Below, piece by piece: positions 34,800 through 46,948 of a DNA stretch of 64,000 nucleotides. The number at the start of each line of letters is the position of its first letter. The stretch's first letter is position 1. The position numbers and the translations under genes are program-made. The notes beneath the pieces were generated by a model that was not told where the DNA came from, did no database searches, and saw only the letters and a program-made list of their open reading frames with translations. Origin of the DNA: Nilaparvata lugens (lineage: Eukaryota > Arthropoda > Insecta > Hemiptera > Delphacidae); NCBI RefSeq assembly GCF_014356525.2, contig NC_052505.1:46669844-46733843 (forward strand). Direction: 5' to 3'.

Positions 34800-36905
34800 A
34801 TTGATAAGTGGGTACTCAATTTTCTCTAAGTTTCCAATCTATCTTAGTCTACATATACTCAAAATAAATCACATCAGTTGAAAATCCGACACATCCATGT
34901 TTGTGACTAAATTTCAAGTAATAAAATGTAAGCTTCATCATAGAAGCTCAAAGTGAGTATGAACATGTTTTGCTCGTATCCTTATCAGAAGGGGAAAATT
35001 GGGAAAATGAATGTCGGAGCTCCTCTAAAAAGTTTGGAATGCGAACTTAATTAATCAAGTATATAAAACCAATCCCAATGTCTATCGAATTAGCTGATTG
35101 CCAGTGGCAGGTGCGAATGGCATTGCAGAAACATCTCACGGGAATCGAGAATATACTTTCTGTTTTATCTGACGTGATTTTCGCTGCGTGGATGGTGACA
35201 GATTTCATTTCCTCTAGTTGAGTACTTCCGCGTATTCGCAGTGCAAAGTCATTTATTTGCTGTCTCACACAAATCAATATCTCTATTCGCACAGGCTACA
35301 CCGTACACACTCTTGCAGTTGGCGTGAAATAAAAGAATAGCGCTGTCATTCCATCAAATTGTATATAAACGTATTCATACTTCGTGAAAGAAAAAACACA
35401 CGTATTGGAGATATGGCGCCTGTGAGGGTTGGAGAAACTGCCTGGAAGCAATTGTCTCAGTTCTTTACTGTACTTTTGTAGTTCACTGACTGTCGTGAAC
35501 TAAGCGATGTTCACGTCATGAGCGATCATATAAATTATTTACTGATTAGATTTTAATGTGTGGCGAAGCTACTGGACTCTTGGAACTGTAATTTCAGCTT
35601 CATGCAAAGAGGCTCTGGAGAATACTGAATTCAACAGAAAACATTGTGATGGGATTCCACATTCACCATTTCGATTTCGTTGTCGACAGGACACAAAGTT
35701 CGAAAGTACTGGGACGCAGATTTCTCTATTTGAATATTTGAGTCTCGAAGGTTTCACGATGAGGATCCATCCTTTTCACAGCCTATCTGTGGATATTGTT
35801 TTCTCCGTTCAATCTCTCAACAGTCCGTTTCGTTCGAATAAAATGAAGCCAGACTGAAAGAATTCACTCAAGATTATCCTGGCTGAAATCTGCAATCATT
35901 GGGCCGTGAAATAAACTAAGTGATTTCCCTCCAGCTTTCGTAGGAAGCGGCCTGCCATTCCATCTCTTGTATTCATCATCATCATCCTTTCAACCTCAAT
36001 TTTAATTTTCTTCCTCATCTTTTTCTCCATCCATTTCATCTTTGCTCATCTTGGGGGCGAAAGAAACGTCCGGTTCCGGCAACATCAAACCTGCTCTGAA
36101 TTCTATCAAGATCGTGACCGATTTCTGATTCCATTCAGTCAATCCAAAGTATCGGGATACATTTCAACCACATTGATAGACTCAAGTCTGCAGTTGATTT
36201 TCTACTTCACGGGAAAAACATGATGATAAAGGAATGATGTTCATTGGAAAATGAATATTCTACCCAACTGTGACATGTCATTCAATAAAGTGGAATGTTA
36301 TCAATCCTAGTTTAATTTCAAAACTAGTCCTTAATTTCAAGAACATTGATAATTGCCAGAATATTCCTACGATCTTCCTGTCACTTCAGCTGTTAATGTG
36401 TTAGATCCAATGTACCCAGAGTACATTGGTTGGAGCAGAGAACCTTTATAGCTCGATTTATTCCATGTAGTTGAAACATTCGATATCTTATTCATATCTC
36501 ATTTATTATCAAAATATTCGAAATATTCTGTAAATAAAACCCCTCTACCGTATAATTTGTCTTTTGTGATGATGTTAAGTTTTAGGCTAACTGCCTTCTT
36601 TTCATAGCTCATGATCATCATTTTTGCTGAGATAAATTCATATCAATCAACAGGAGATACAACTCATCAATGAAGCGCACAATTGGAACATGGAATGTGA
36701 AATTCCCGGCGAGATTCACATTAGGATTCTGCTTCCAGTCACACCTTCAAGATTTTACTTCTCTCTCCTGATTAGTGATTAGTTATTGTTCTTGACCAAT
36801 GGACATGTTCACCACCCCATCTACTCAACAATCCATGAATAATTATGCAGTTCCAAGTTTTAAAATTCACGCTATGAACAGAGATATTGTGGAATTTCTC
36901 CATAT
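34800..36905. other. No gene recognised
   Basis: A 99-codon open frame at 35,558-35,857 resembles nothing known. One perfect short hairpin lies near 36.41 kb and is listed separately. Confidence 0.4.
36407..36429. repeat. Perfect 9-bp hairpin, 5-nt loop
   Basis: CCAATGTAC (36,407-36,415), loop CCAGA, and the exact complement GTACATTGG (36,421-36,429). Confidence 0.8.
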
Positions 36906-36907
36906 TA

Positions 36908-37148
36908 AGGTGAAATAAAAACGATATTGTCAGTTCCACATAATTTATTTGAGCCAAACTTAAGTTCCAAAGTTTCAATGCACTAAGCAAGGCATCATCT
37001 TCAGTGCTCTTTCTTGGTTAGAGTCTAACCAAAGACCAGTAGGAGTCTAATCAAAAAAGACCACTGAAGATTATGCCTTTTTGAATTGAAACTTGATTTT
37101 GGATTAAATAAATTATGTGGAACTGAAGATATCGTTTTTATTTCACCT
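36908..37148. mobile_element. 241-bp palindromic MITE with TA target duplication
   Basis: The two halves are inverted copies along almost the entire length. The ends AGGTGAAATAAAAACGATAT (left) and its complement (right) are perfect over the first 20 bp, followed by matching CAGTTCCACATAATTTATTT. TA flanks both ends (36,906-36,907 and 37,149-37,150). The tip of the fold contains GGTTAGAGTCTAACC, itself a palindrome. No coding capacity, as expected for a MITE; RNA from it would fold into one long hairpin. Confidence 0.88.
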
Positions 37149-37150
37149 TA

Positions 37151-40002
37151 GTTCCAAGTTCTGCTACTAGATGACAGTGACAGTAGTAGCTGGATGATGT
37201 GCAATAGAACTTTTCAGGCACCATTACTCTATATTATGAGAAAAAATAATACTTTCAGACTTTTAAAAGATTATTTGATTATGAAGTACGAAGTGCAAAT
37301 GAATTTATTCCAGTGTTTTTAACATTATGATCTGCACTATCAATCCGTACTATACTCCAAACGTTCAGTAGAATGCCATTTTTTGCTAATGAATTCCATA
37401 TGAAGTTTGATTGTTCACATTTCGAGTCCATAATGTCCGTTGAGATTTCAAAAAAACACGATTTTAAGGACTTACGTGCAATCGGAGCCCTATGTTCATG
37501 GTCGCATAGGTTCTATAACTGGAATCACGACCCAAACAAAGGATTTGAAACTCACATAAGATGGAAAAAAACCATCAACATGAAGAGATGAAGAGTGAGT
37601 GAACAATAGTGGAGGAATGTATGAGAGAGAAGAGGTGAGGGAAGGTGTGACTGCTAAACATGAATACATCAATGACTCTACCACCGAAACGCTTGTCATA
37701 AAATTGAGCCCTGATAAAATAATAATCCTTGAAGAAGACTGACCTGAAAAACGAGAACAAAATGTACGGCATCAAATCGATGAATTTTCATCAAAATCCC
37801 TGCCAGTTGATACAACGTAGTCTGATGTGGTTTCACTCCTGTTTCGCCAGCCTTGCTAGTAGAAGAAAATCGGTGCACAACTCTTATAATAATAATAAAA
37901 GTGATAACTTGATTTCCCAATTTCAAAGCATCTGTACAAAAGACATTCATGATATACAGAAATCTACTGCATTGGACTTCACAATTTCATGTACGGGAAG
38001 TGGTTTTCTTCAATCAATAAATTTCAATTTTATGAAATGAAACGTTATGCTGCTGACTCAGTAATAATTATTCATTTCTTTATCATATTCATTCTCAAAT
38101 ACATATAATCAAATCAATGATTGGAGGAGAACCAACATGATCACCCCAAAACTATTTCTTTCCCGAATTTTGATACTTGATATAGTCTAAATGAGGGAAT
38201 GTTTCCAGTTCTTATGTTTATCATCCTGGAAATCACAGACCAAACATACAGTATATAATATTATACGAATCTCAAATTTGTAATCTTTATACTTGTAGAT
38301 AATCAATGGAAAATGAATAATCCTGGTCTCCAATAATTTATTGGAATTATTCATTAATGAAATTCACCAAATCTAGTAGTTGATCAATTAGACTAGATAG
38401 ATTCTCTCTTAAAAGAATTTGTTTTCCTGAGATTATCGTAGTAGACCACTAAACATGAACATATTGAATGATGAATAATCAAGTTTATCGAAAAACCTCT
38501 CAATCAGACGCACTAATCATGTGCGATCTGATAAGCTCTAAACGAGGCTGATCATAATATGTTATTCAGTAATTGTTGGGGTAACAATGAATTTCTGGGA
38601 ATACTGGAGGTTGAAATGGGTATATTCTTATTCTGAATATTTTGAGAGCAAAGTTCCAATCACTATTCCAATTCTATACTCTCATGAGGTTTCGAGATGA
38701 TTTACCAATATGGGAAGGCAGCTCTCGAAGAGAGTTAGCGTTTTTTGGAAAGCTGAGGTATACATTATGGGAGATTATAATTCCTGACTCCGTCGTTCTG
38801 GGGGTAGAGAAAGCTGGAAATTCCATTACAAATACACAAAAGTGAATGGGTTTTCATATGCGCACATTCATTATTTACAGAATTAGAAATCAAGTTATCA
38901 GTTGATCAATATTTAATTACATTTTGCGGTTTGTGGCTTGATCAAACTGGTTGAGGACCAGGTGTAATATGGCAGGACTATCATTTCGCCGTGGACATGC
39001 ATGCATTTATAATTACATATTGTTATGATATATATTCCAGAACTGACGATTGCGAGAATTTGATATTAGGCTATTATTGTGATGCAATGATCAACATTTC
39101 ATGCGAATTACCTGACGGTATCAAACTCATTTATTCATAATAATAATTAACGTTGCCTGTTTCTAGATACGACTGAAATTCCCATTTGAATGCACTACTG
39201 TGAATAATTATAATAATATAATCAATGTTGAGGTTGTCATGTGCTGGAATAGATAGCTATTAAGACAACACATGAATACACTGCAAACATGTACATAGAA
39301 TTCTAATTATATCAAATTCTATAAATATGATGAATTCAAAAGAGATACGTATTCTGGTACATGTACCTTGGTGCATGTGCTTCAATTTCTAAGAGGCTCA
39401 AATAACTTCATTTATTATTGTAAATGAGATGATAGTGTTATTTCATAATCGATAAGGTTAATTCTAATGCTACACAATGTGCAATGAATCTTGTTCTGAT
39501 ACTTATATAATGGTTTTTTATCTATAAATCTGGTTGATTTTGAAGTAATAGAAATATTGTAAATGATATCAAAATATCCTATTCCAACACATTTCAACTT
39601 ATCCATGGACATTGACATATCCATGTATACCAACTTATCCATTTGAACACATTTTCCTTTGACATTAGCTCTCTATTCCAATTTTTCACATTCGAAAATA
39701 ACTTCCATGTTCATGATCGAATTAAATAAATATCACTGAAAATCGTAAATGGGTGGGACTTGCAAGTTGAAAATTGAAAATATGAACGGAAGATTGTGGA
39801 TATTTTCAACTTTGGAAAAGGTTCTTCATGAGAAAGACAATCTTCCAGATTCGTCTCCTTTATATTCTTTGTAATGAACCTATAGTATGTCTCTACAATT
39901 GTGTATGTGTATTTTATTGTTTGTATCGATGAGAATGCTGCTGGAATGACCCATCAGTCGGGTAAAGTAGGAATCGATTATAAATTACTAATGGAACAGT
40001 AG
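37151..40002. other. No gene recognised
   Basis: AT-rich with short chance ORFs (the longest about 100 codons, at 37,729-38,040, without recognisable features). Confidence 0.4.
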
Positions 40003-40004
40003 AC

Positions 40005-40110
40005 TCTATAGAATAGAATAGGATTCTTTATTGTCGAAAACGTATAAGTTAGATGACATAGTGCAATACACATCAGGAAACGAAATATTGAAAATATGAA
40101 ACAACATTAT
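40005..40110 (-). mobile_element. Possible LINE 3' end with pentamer tail
   Basis: On the minus strand the sequence runs into CAATAAAGAATCCTATTCTA then TTCTATAGAG. A polyadenylation-like AATAAA followed by a short tandem TCTAT-type tail is the usual 3' end of CR1/L2-like LINEs. There is no coding part, so this rests on the tail alone. Confidence 0.35.
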
Positions 40111-43100
40111 TCATAGGTTCTTTTGAAAAACAGGGAGTGAGTTCAAATCTTATTGATATGCCCAATAGTGAACTCATTGACTTTTAGTTATAATACAGTT
40201 ATAGCATAGTAACAGATACATAGCTAGAGAATATAATGAATACTTCAAGTGTTAGGTTATTAATATTCTACATTTATTGCAGTAGAGACATTTACGAGTA
40301 GTGTTAATTCATTCCTGTCTTGCATCCATTCATTCCTCTATTATACAACGTTTCCTTGTGTATAAAGAAAAACCTTTTAGTCTGAGAATAACGTGTTCAA
40401 TCAGTGAACACCCTCATCCCCTGAGAAATTTTCATGGTCATAAAAATCTAATTCACAAACTCGCACTCTTCATTCCAGCATGTAATATACTAAACAAAAT
40501 CCACCAACGTAATGGAATGCCATTATGGCTGCCAACATTTGTTATTCACACAACGATGTAAGTAGAGTGGAAGTGCATATTCGAGAACTTTTATATATTC
40601 GCCTCATTTGTGGGCAAATCGCGTACTCTTGGCTCAAAGTGCCAACAGAGAACTCTTTGATAGAGCAGTTTAAAGTCAAGACGTGAGCTTCAGCTAGTGA
40701 AGTTTTGTATGGCTGCTTGGTTTATGTTCTATAACTTGCCGAATTTATGATATCCCTTTTTCGCATTCAAACGTCGTTTCATCCATTGATTCATACTTCA
40801 TCATTCAAGTTCTGTGATGCTTCGATTGTGAGGAGCAACTTATAAGCGTTATCAGTCGTAATACCTTTATATCAGTCATAATAGCCTTTTTTTTATTATT
40901 TGTGATCTATCAATGAAAATTGATATTCCTGACTCTATGAGGGAGTTTACACTGCTATTATATATTTTTCATTCATTTTTTGTAGTACTATATATATTTG
41001 AGGAGATTGAAATCAGAAAATTGTGTAATGTCTTGAAATAATCTTATTATATAGAAATCTTCCATGAATCATTCGTTTAACCCAAGATTGATATGATTAT
41101 TGATATTTTTGAGCAGCTTACAGTCGCATTATAAGTTACGTTAGAGGCTATCAATTTAAAGTAAGAAGTTATAGGCTATGAAATTATTTGTCTATTTGTG
41201 ACCTGAAGGAATGTTTACACCCTACCTGAACCAGGCAGGCCAACAGTCAGGTTACACGTTATCATTATTATTAAAATGATGCCAGCTTTCATGATGAAGA
41301 TAGAATGCTTTCATCTCCAATATGACCCAAATTCTAAGCACTAAGACTCTGGGTAATATTAAAAGCTCGTGGAGCCGAATACAGCAAATCATTTTTATTG
41401 CGAGTCCAAGAAAGTCCTCGAGAAGACATTAGCCTCAGCAGGAATTTCTCCAGTTGTGCAGTTCATAGTCTGCTACCGAGCCAGGAGCCAGGAGCAACTA
41501 CACTGAAAACTGTCACAGGCATACGGCGCTCTTCCCTACCCCCGCACTTAGCGGACGGCTACCCGTTCCTCACTGGTTGGCCTCTGTTGTGAAAGTCAAA
41601 GTTTTCGCTTCCAGAGTACCTAACAAGTCTGACTTTGATATAGCATTCTGAAGCAAGACCTAAGTAGATCCAAGTTGTTGCTTAAAAATGAAAAATGAAA
41701 TTTCATTCCTTTCACAAGGATTGATTTGATATCAGATCTGAATCATCCTTAGTGCTCAATTCCCCGTAAACTTATTAAACTTTCAGACAATACTTTCAAC
41801 AGAACCCGTCAACGGATTGTTCCATATTTTCGAATAATTTGTTACGAATTCTGTTTATTCCATACAATGTCTATTGCTCAGGTTGATATAGAATTCTCTT
41901 TGAGGCACGTGCATAATATCACTGTGGTTTGCTCTTTTACTCTCGGAATTTCTAAGAATCAAAACCTTCTATCACTGAAATAGCTGCACTGTTACCGATA
42001 GTCATTCTGTTTGGTTGTGGGCGTAAAAATGAATGCCTGCAGACGTTGTATGTTGCCAGGCGAAAGGGGTTGACAACATAAAACATGAGGAAGGAATGGA
42101 AAGTATTAGAGATGGAAAAGGAAGGTGGAGAGTGGAGAGGAATGTTGATGCTATGGCAAGAGATGAGTAGGGCTGGATGAAATTGAATCGTAAGAGCAGG
42201 AAGCAAGAATTGTACGGAGCGTTTTGAGAGGAGCAGATTGCTTGTTTTCTAGAGCTTTATAGACGGCAAAATATAAGAGAGAGTCTGGCACGATGACGTT
42301 CATCTTCCTCTTTTTTTAAATCGACGTGCAGAAAAAATGAATTGGAACACAGGGAGTGGTGATCTCGCTATGGGAGAAGAAGCGCAAGAGTCTGCTATTA
42401 TGGAGCTATATCCAAAGAAAGTAATGATCTATGAAGCTGTAATGGGTCTACAGTTTCATCCTCGAGAGTTTCCAATTGCAATGCTTCCAGGAATACTACT
42501 CGTTATTGACTGGTGAAGTTGGAAAATACTTCATTGAATGTTTTTACCTACACGATGAAAAGTATTTCGAAAACCACAACAATTCACATGGAATGCAGAT
42601 TGCAGAGAAACACGTGTCAGTGTAGGAAAGTCCCATTTATTGGATAGTACATAATATTGTATCCTATCTGAAATCTGGAAGCTCATTGTTTATGCTGCAA
42701 GCAAGCGCAGGGCTGTATGAGACATTGCAGCGCTTGTGAAGTAGTGCTAATCTTGAAGAAGTGCAAAGAACGTGTTTGGCGAGTGAAAGAGCGATACAAT
42801 GTTTCTGTTCATATGGGAAGAATTTCCGATAAATCTGCCGAAAGCACGACAAAAATAAATATTGTCAACAGAGATACGGCAGTCAGAAATGCATTATCCG
42901 TATAGTTTTTTTGGTGTGGTGGCGCAATGTATCCTATACAGTATTCGAGGAGGAATTTATCTGCCACGTACTGAGGCTTGTTTTCAGTGTAATAATTTAA
43001 TTTGAGAGATTTAGGAAGCTATAAGATGTGCGGTGGCCTTTAAGAGAATGGCTCACTGCCAAGTTAAGATTTGGAGCTTACTTGTAACTCCACTTCTTTC

Positions 43101-43682
43101 TAATGCTCTTGTGCAACGCCTCCATGCCTTCATCCTCTCTCTCCAGCCCGAGGCGTGTCTTCCTTTCTTTCCCAACAACTTTTCCGTTGTCGGATTCTTT
43201 CTCGAAAAGCGTGAATTGGACGAGAACAAAGTTCTGCGATTGACGCGAGTTGGTATCAAGTTACAGAATCTACAGATGTTACAATTATTAATACATTGCG
43301 ATTCTTTCCAACCACTTCTCTCTTTCAAGTGCAAAGAACGTTCACCATTTCTCGTGAATGAAGCTCAATCAATCTTCGAACTCAGCTCATAATTCAGAGT
43401 TTCTGGAAACCAAAGTCTCAAATTAATTCCATATTGAAAAACTATAGTCAGAGCAAACACACAAAAACAAACCCACTAGTGCAAAAATTGTACAGGTGTT
43501 ATTCCCCATATCAAAATGAAATTCAATTATTATAGTGGCATTTATTCAAAATCCAACTTTCCGACAAGTTATCATGCCAGGATTAATGTTTATAATTATA
43601 GTAGACAGAGTTTCAACAGCAATTAAAAATATAAATGTTTCAAATTCTTTTTCAGATAGGCAGAAGCAATGAAAGGAGTTAT
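40111..43682. other. No gene recognised
   Basis: The segment 41,398-41,592 is somewhat richer in G and C and open for 64 codons, and 43,033-43,392 is open for 119 codons, but neither resembles a known protein and no splice structure could be argued. Confidence 0.4.
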
Positions 43683-44147
43683 TGAACGAGCGATAGCGAA
43701 GCTCTCACTTTTGACTTACTAGAATCCAAAGTCGTTTTCTGTCTGTTTGTATGTTCGACAAGAACTTCAGAGAGAATTGATCAATCACCTTCAAATCTTG
43801 AACACGAATTCCTCGTACCTTTTTACAGGTCGAAATAGTTGGACAACAAAATTGACTCACTCCTTCGTCGTTTTTCGGGATATAAGAATAACATTGAAAG
43901 TGCATAAAAATTTTCTTGATGTATTATTAAATTATCAGTCAGCTGGAATTACATGCATGCTATTTCTGTAATTTTTCCATTCATTTAAAGAAGCTGATGC
44001 TATCATTTGGTATTTGGCACACAGACTGTCAGAAAGAACGATTTTATGCGCCGACACATGATTTCAGCTGAATAATACACAACATTAATATTTATAAGTT
44101 CTATATTAACGTTCTTACGTATGCGTCTGTCATCCTGTATGTAACAT

Positions 44148-44661
44148 CTTCTTCTTCTTCTGCTTCAATCGTCCGATTGGTTGGCAGCTTTCCATCTTTG
44201 TCTGTCCAGAGCCAGCTGTTTTAGTTGGGTATAGCTCTGGACCCCAAGATCCCGGGTTATCTGCTTCAAATATTGTAGCCGGGGTCTTCCACGAGCACGT
44301 TGTCCACTGATTGCACCTTCCAGTATTGTTAGCGTGAATTCGCTGTGTCTTATAATATGTCCTATCCAAGAATGCCGTCTGTCCCTAAGAAATTTCAATA
44401 GAGTTTTTGTGTCTCTTCAGCCCTTTGAAATACTTCTTCATTTGTTATTCTATCGGTCCATTTTATTTTCAGCATTCGCCTCCAACACCATACTTCAAAT
44501 GCATTAATTGCCTTTTCTTCCGCCTTACCGATAGTCCATGTCTCTGAGCCATATAGTGCAATACTCCAGATACAACTCTTTATAAGTCTCTTTCTCAAAT
44601 CCAAATTCAGACTTTTGGAGGAAAGCACATTCCGTTTATTGATAAAAATGGCCTTGGCTTC
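44148..44661 (-). pseudogene. 5'-truncated LINE, RT C-terminal region, 8-bp target duplication
   Basis: On the minus strand an RTE-like or related RT C-terminus is seen: NLDLRKRLIKSCIWSIALYG, SETWTIGKAEEKAINAFE, WCWRRMLKIKWTDRITNEEV, then in the next frame RRHSWIGHIIRHSEF, GQRARGRPRLQYLKQITRDL and the end RQRWKAANQSDD. A frameshift near 44,400 divides it. The 3' tail is (GAA)n at about 44,148-44,160. The direct repeat TGTAACAT at 44,140-44,147 and 44,662-44,669 is the target-site duplication. Palm and endonuclease are missing. Confidence 0.88.
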
Positions 44662-44933
44662 TGTAACATACACGTAATTAATACTACTTGTGATAGCAGT
44701 TACTATGACAATTTCCTTCTTGTTCAAAGTGTTAAAATGTGAGTACAAGCTACAATTTGATTATTCAATGTATAGGTACCGTACTTATTCATTTCATTCT
44801 TGTATCATATTAGTACTTTCAAATGTTGATCATTGAAACGGAGATATCGATGTGAGGGTTTACTAATTAATTTTCCTTTGAAATTCTGTATCGAAATAAT
44901 GTATCACATGACAACCTTACCATTTGAAAAAAT

Positions 44934-45595
44934 CTGGTGTGGCGCACTCACACAACTTTCCTTGCCGTTATGAATATTGATCACCTGACGCTAGTGTTCC
45001 CGCGCTTCTCAAGTCTACTATTCAAAGATTTGAGCCAGCTGGTGACAGGGCAATAACACTGGAGTCACACGAGGTCTGCTATCTCTCCATAGTGAATGAT
45101 TCAATAGAATCAACAGTTGCCAACATTTTGCAATTGAATAATCACATTTTCTGGAATTTCGAGCTTATTTTCAAATTTAGGTGAAAATGTTACTGAACAT
45201 TACTTGTAGAGATTTCATGCTCAATCTTTTCCACTCGAAATTTTTTGTTCAAATTCTATCTGAAGCCTGATAATTGAGAATCTAAAATCAAACTTTGCAT
45301 AGATGGGGTGGAGCTCCTGAAGTTTTAACATATATGAGACTTGTGGCAGTTGATATAGCTTATCGATGGCTATTTTAGGTATAACTTTAATCAAAATCGT
45401 TGGAGCCGTTTTCGAGAAAATCGCGAAAAACCCTGTTTTTGACAACATTTTCGCCATTTTAGCTGCCATCTTGAATCGCATTTGATCGAAATTGTTCGTG
45501 TCGGATCCTTATAGTGCAAGGACCTAACGTTCCGAATTTCAAGTCATTCCGTTAATTGGGAGATGAGATATCGTGTACACAGACGCACATACACT

Positions 45596-45664
<69 letters not shown>

Positions 45665-45794
45665 CAATACCCAAAAACCACTTTTTGGACTCAGGGAGCC
45701 TTGAAACGTATAGAAATTTACAAATTGGGGTACCTTAATTTTTTTAGGAAAGCAATACTTTCCTCACCCATGGTAATAGGGCAAGGAAAGTAAA
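44934..45794. mobile_element. 860-bp non-autonomous element with ACTTTCCTTGCC ends
   Basis: This segment is absent from repeat B copy 1, so it is an insertion. Near its left end is ACTTTCCTTGCC (about 44,956) and near its right end the complement GGCAAGGAAAGT (about 45,780), a short inverted pair. It contains a (CA)n tract and no ORF of note; open frames across the CA tract are artefacts. I recall this sequence type as abundant in planthopper genomes, which is not proven here. The exact ends and class are unknown. Confidence 0.65.
45599..45661. repeat. (CA)n microsatellite
   Basis: About 31 uninterrupted AC units inside the 860-bp element. Confidence 0.97.
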
Positions 45795-46080
45795 AATGAA
45801 GTTGGATTCAAAATGAAGCTGGATTCGAAATGAAGTTGCATCCATATGACGGATCCAAGATGGCGGAAAAAAGTTTTGAAGGGACAGAAAGTTTTTTCAA
45901 TTGGAATAGAATTCCCATGGAACCTACTACTGTCATAATATCATACTTGTAAAAGCTATATTCAGCTGTTTCCATAATAATTCTCACCATTTATGTATAA
46001 TTATCACAAGTTGCGGATCTCAGAGAACAATACAACAGTTCATGAACGAGTTCTTCAACCCAGGAGGTCCCTAGTCATCC

Positions 46081-46455
46081 TGGGTTTGAAAATGGTGGCA
46101 TAAATTACGTAACGTGCATCAGAAAAGTTTAAGCATTGTAAGGGTATTCACAATGTTGTTTTAGCCAGCTAAAGTGCTATTTGATAACTCTGGCGTGGGT
46201 CGGCATGTAAAAGGGGACAAGTCAGTTTTTCCAGTTTTTGGGAAATTGAAAAAAACTATATGATTTACCATGTTTTTATTTTTTGTTCAAAGTTGATGAC
46301 TACTTCTAATACTTGGTTAATGCACTTTTGAAAGTAATTAACATAATTAATTAAATCATTGAAATAATAGAAATACTTGACTTACCTCAATTGACACAAA
46401 AAAAATTATGACTTACCCCATTTTACACAATGAAACACCACTATTACTAATAAAT
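46081..46455. other. Spacer, no gene seen
   Basis: AT-rich; nothing recognisable. Confidence 0.4.
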
Positions 46456-46637
46456 GGGCCTGTTCCATGGCATGTCCAATTATACAATATAATTAATTAT
46501 ATTAAAATCCATTATACTCCATTATCCATTGTATAATACACGTAATACAGGAGAATCTGCACTCCTATTACATTGTGATGCTTTAAAATCAGCTGTTCCT
46601 GTATTACAAGACTTTAAATTTTTTATGAAACAGGCCC
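46456..46637. mobile_element. Small inverted-repeat element, GGGCCTGTT ends (Harbinger-like MITE?)
   Basis: GGGCCTGTTCC at 46,456 is mirrored by GAAACAGGCCC at 46,627-46,637, enclosing about 160 bp of AT-rich sequence. GGGCCTGTTT-type ends are common in PIF/Harbinger MITEs, but the expected three-base TA-rich target duplication is not evident, so the class is tentative. Confidence 0.55.
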
Positions 46638-46768
46638 CTGGGGATGAGCAATATGATCATAAGTCATATAACTCTGGGGATCATAAGCCATATGATCAAA
46701 CTTTGTGATTGAAATAGGATTTGCTCAAATAATGACACATAAAAATTTAATCTATTGTATTTATTAAA

Positions 46769-46936
46769 GCGTCGTTGGGCTAATCCCCCACACGCTGGAT
46801 AAGCTCGGATTCAAAGTACATTAAATAGCCTCGGAGATGAGGAGGCTGGCTGCGGATCGCGACACCTGGAGGCGGTTGTCCGAGGCTACCCCGACGCTGT
46901 GAGGCACACCGGGGCAGAGAGAAAGAAGAAGAAGAA
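46769..46936 (+). pseudogene. 168-bp LINE tail with 12-bp target duplication
   Basis: The plus strand ends an RT ORF: MRRLAADRDTWRRLSEATPT then stop (about 46,836-46,902), as at the C-terminus of many RTE-like LINEs. A (GAA)n tail follows at about 46,922-46,936. The insertion is flanked by GTATTTATTAAA at 46,757-46,768 and 46,937-46,948. Almost the entire element was lost by 5' truncation during insertion. Confidence 0.85.
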
Positions 46937-46948
46937 GTATTTATTAAA

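Larger units (their letters stand above)
43683..46080. repeat. Dispersed repeat family B, copy 2, split by two insertions
   Basis: The repeat seen at 17,812-19,000 is present here in three parts: about 43,683-44,147, 44,662-44,933 and 45,795-46,080. Matching words include CTGTCTGTTTGTATG, ATACTACTTGTGATAGCAG, the GAAGTTGGATT/GAAGCTGGATTCGAAATGAA pair, AGCTGTTTCCATAAT and the closing CCCAGGAGGTC. In copy 1 the three parts are adjacent, which dates the two insertions after the repeat. Confidence 0.8.

Noticed and set aside
43033..43392. 119-codon open frame as a host gene
   Set aside because: No recognisable domain, splice context or second line of evidence; the opposite strand is open too.
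45556..45793. Thr-His repeat ORFs on the plus strand
   Set aside because: Translation of the CA microsatellite in two frames.
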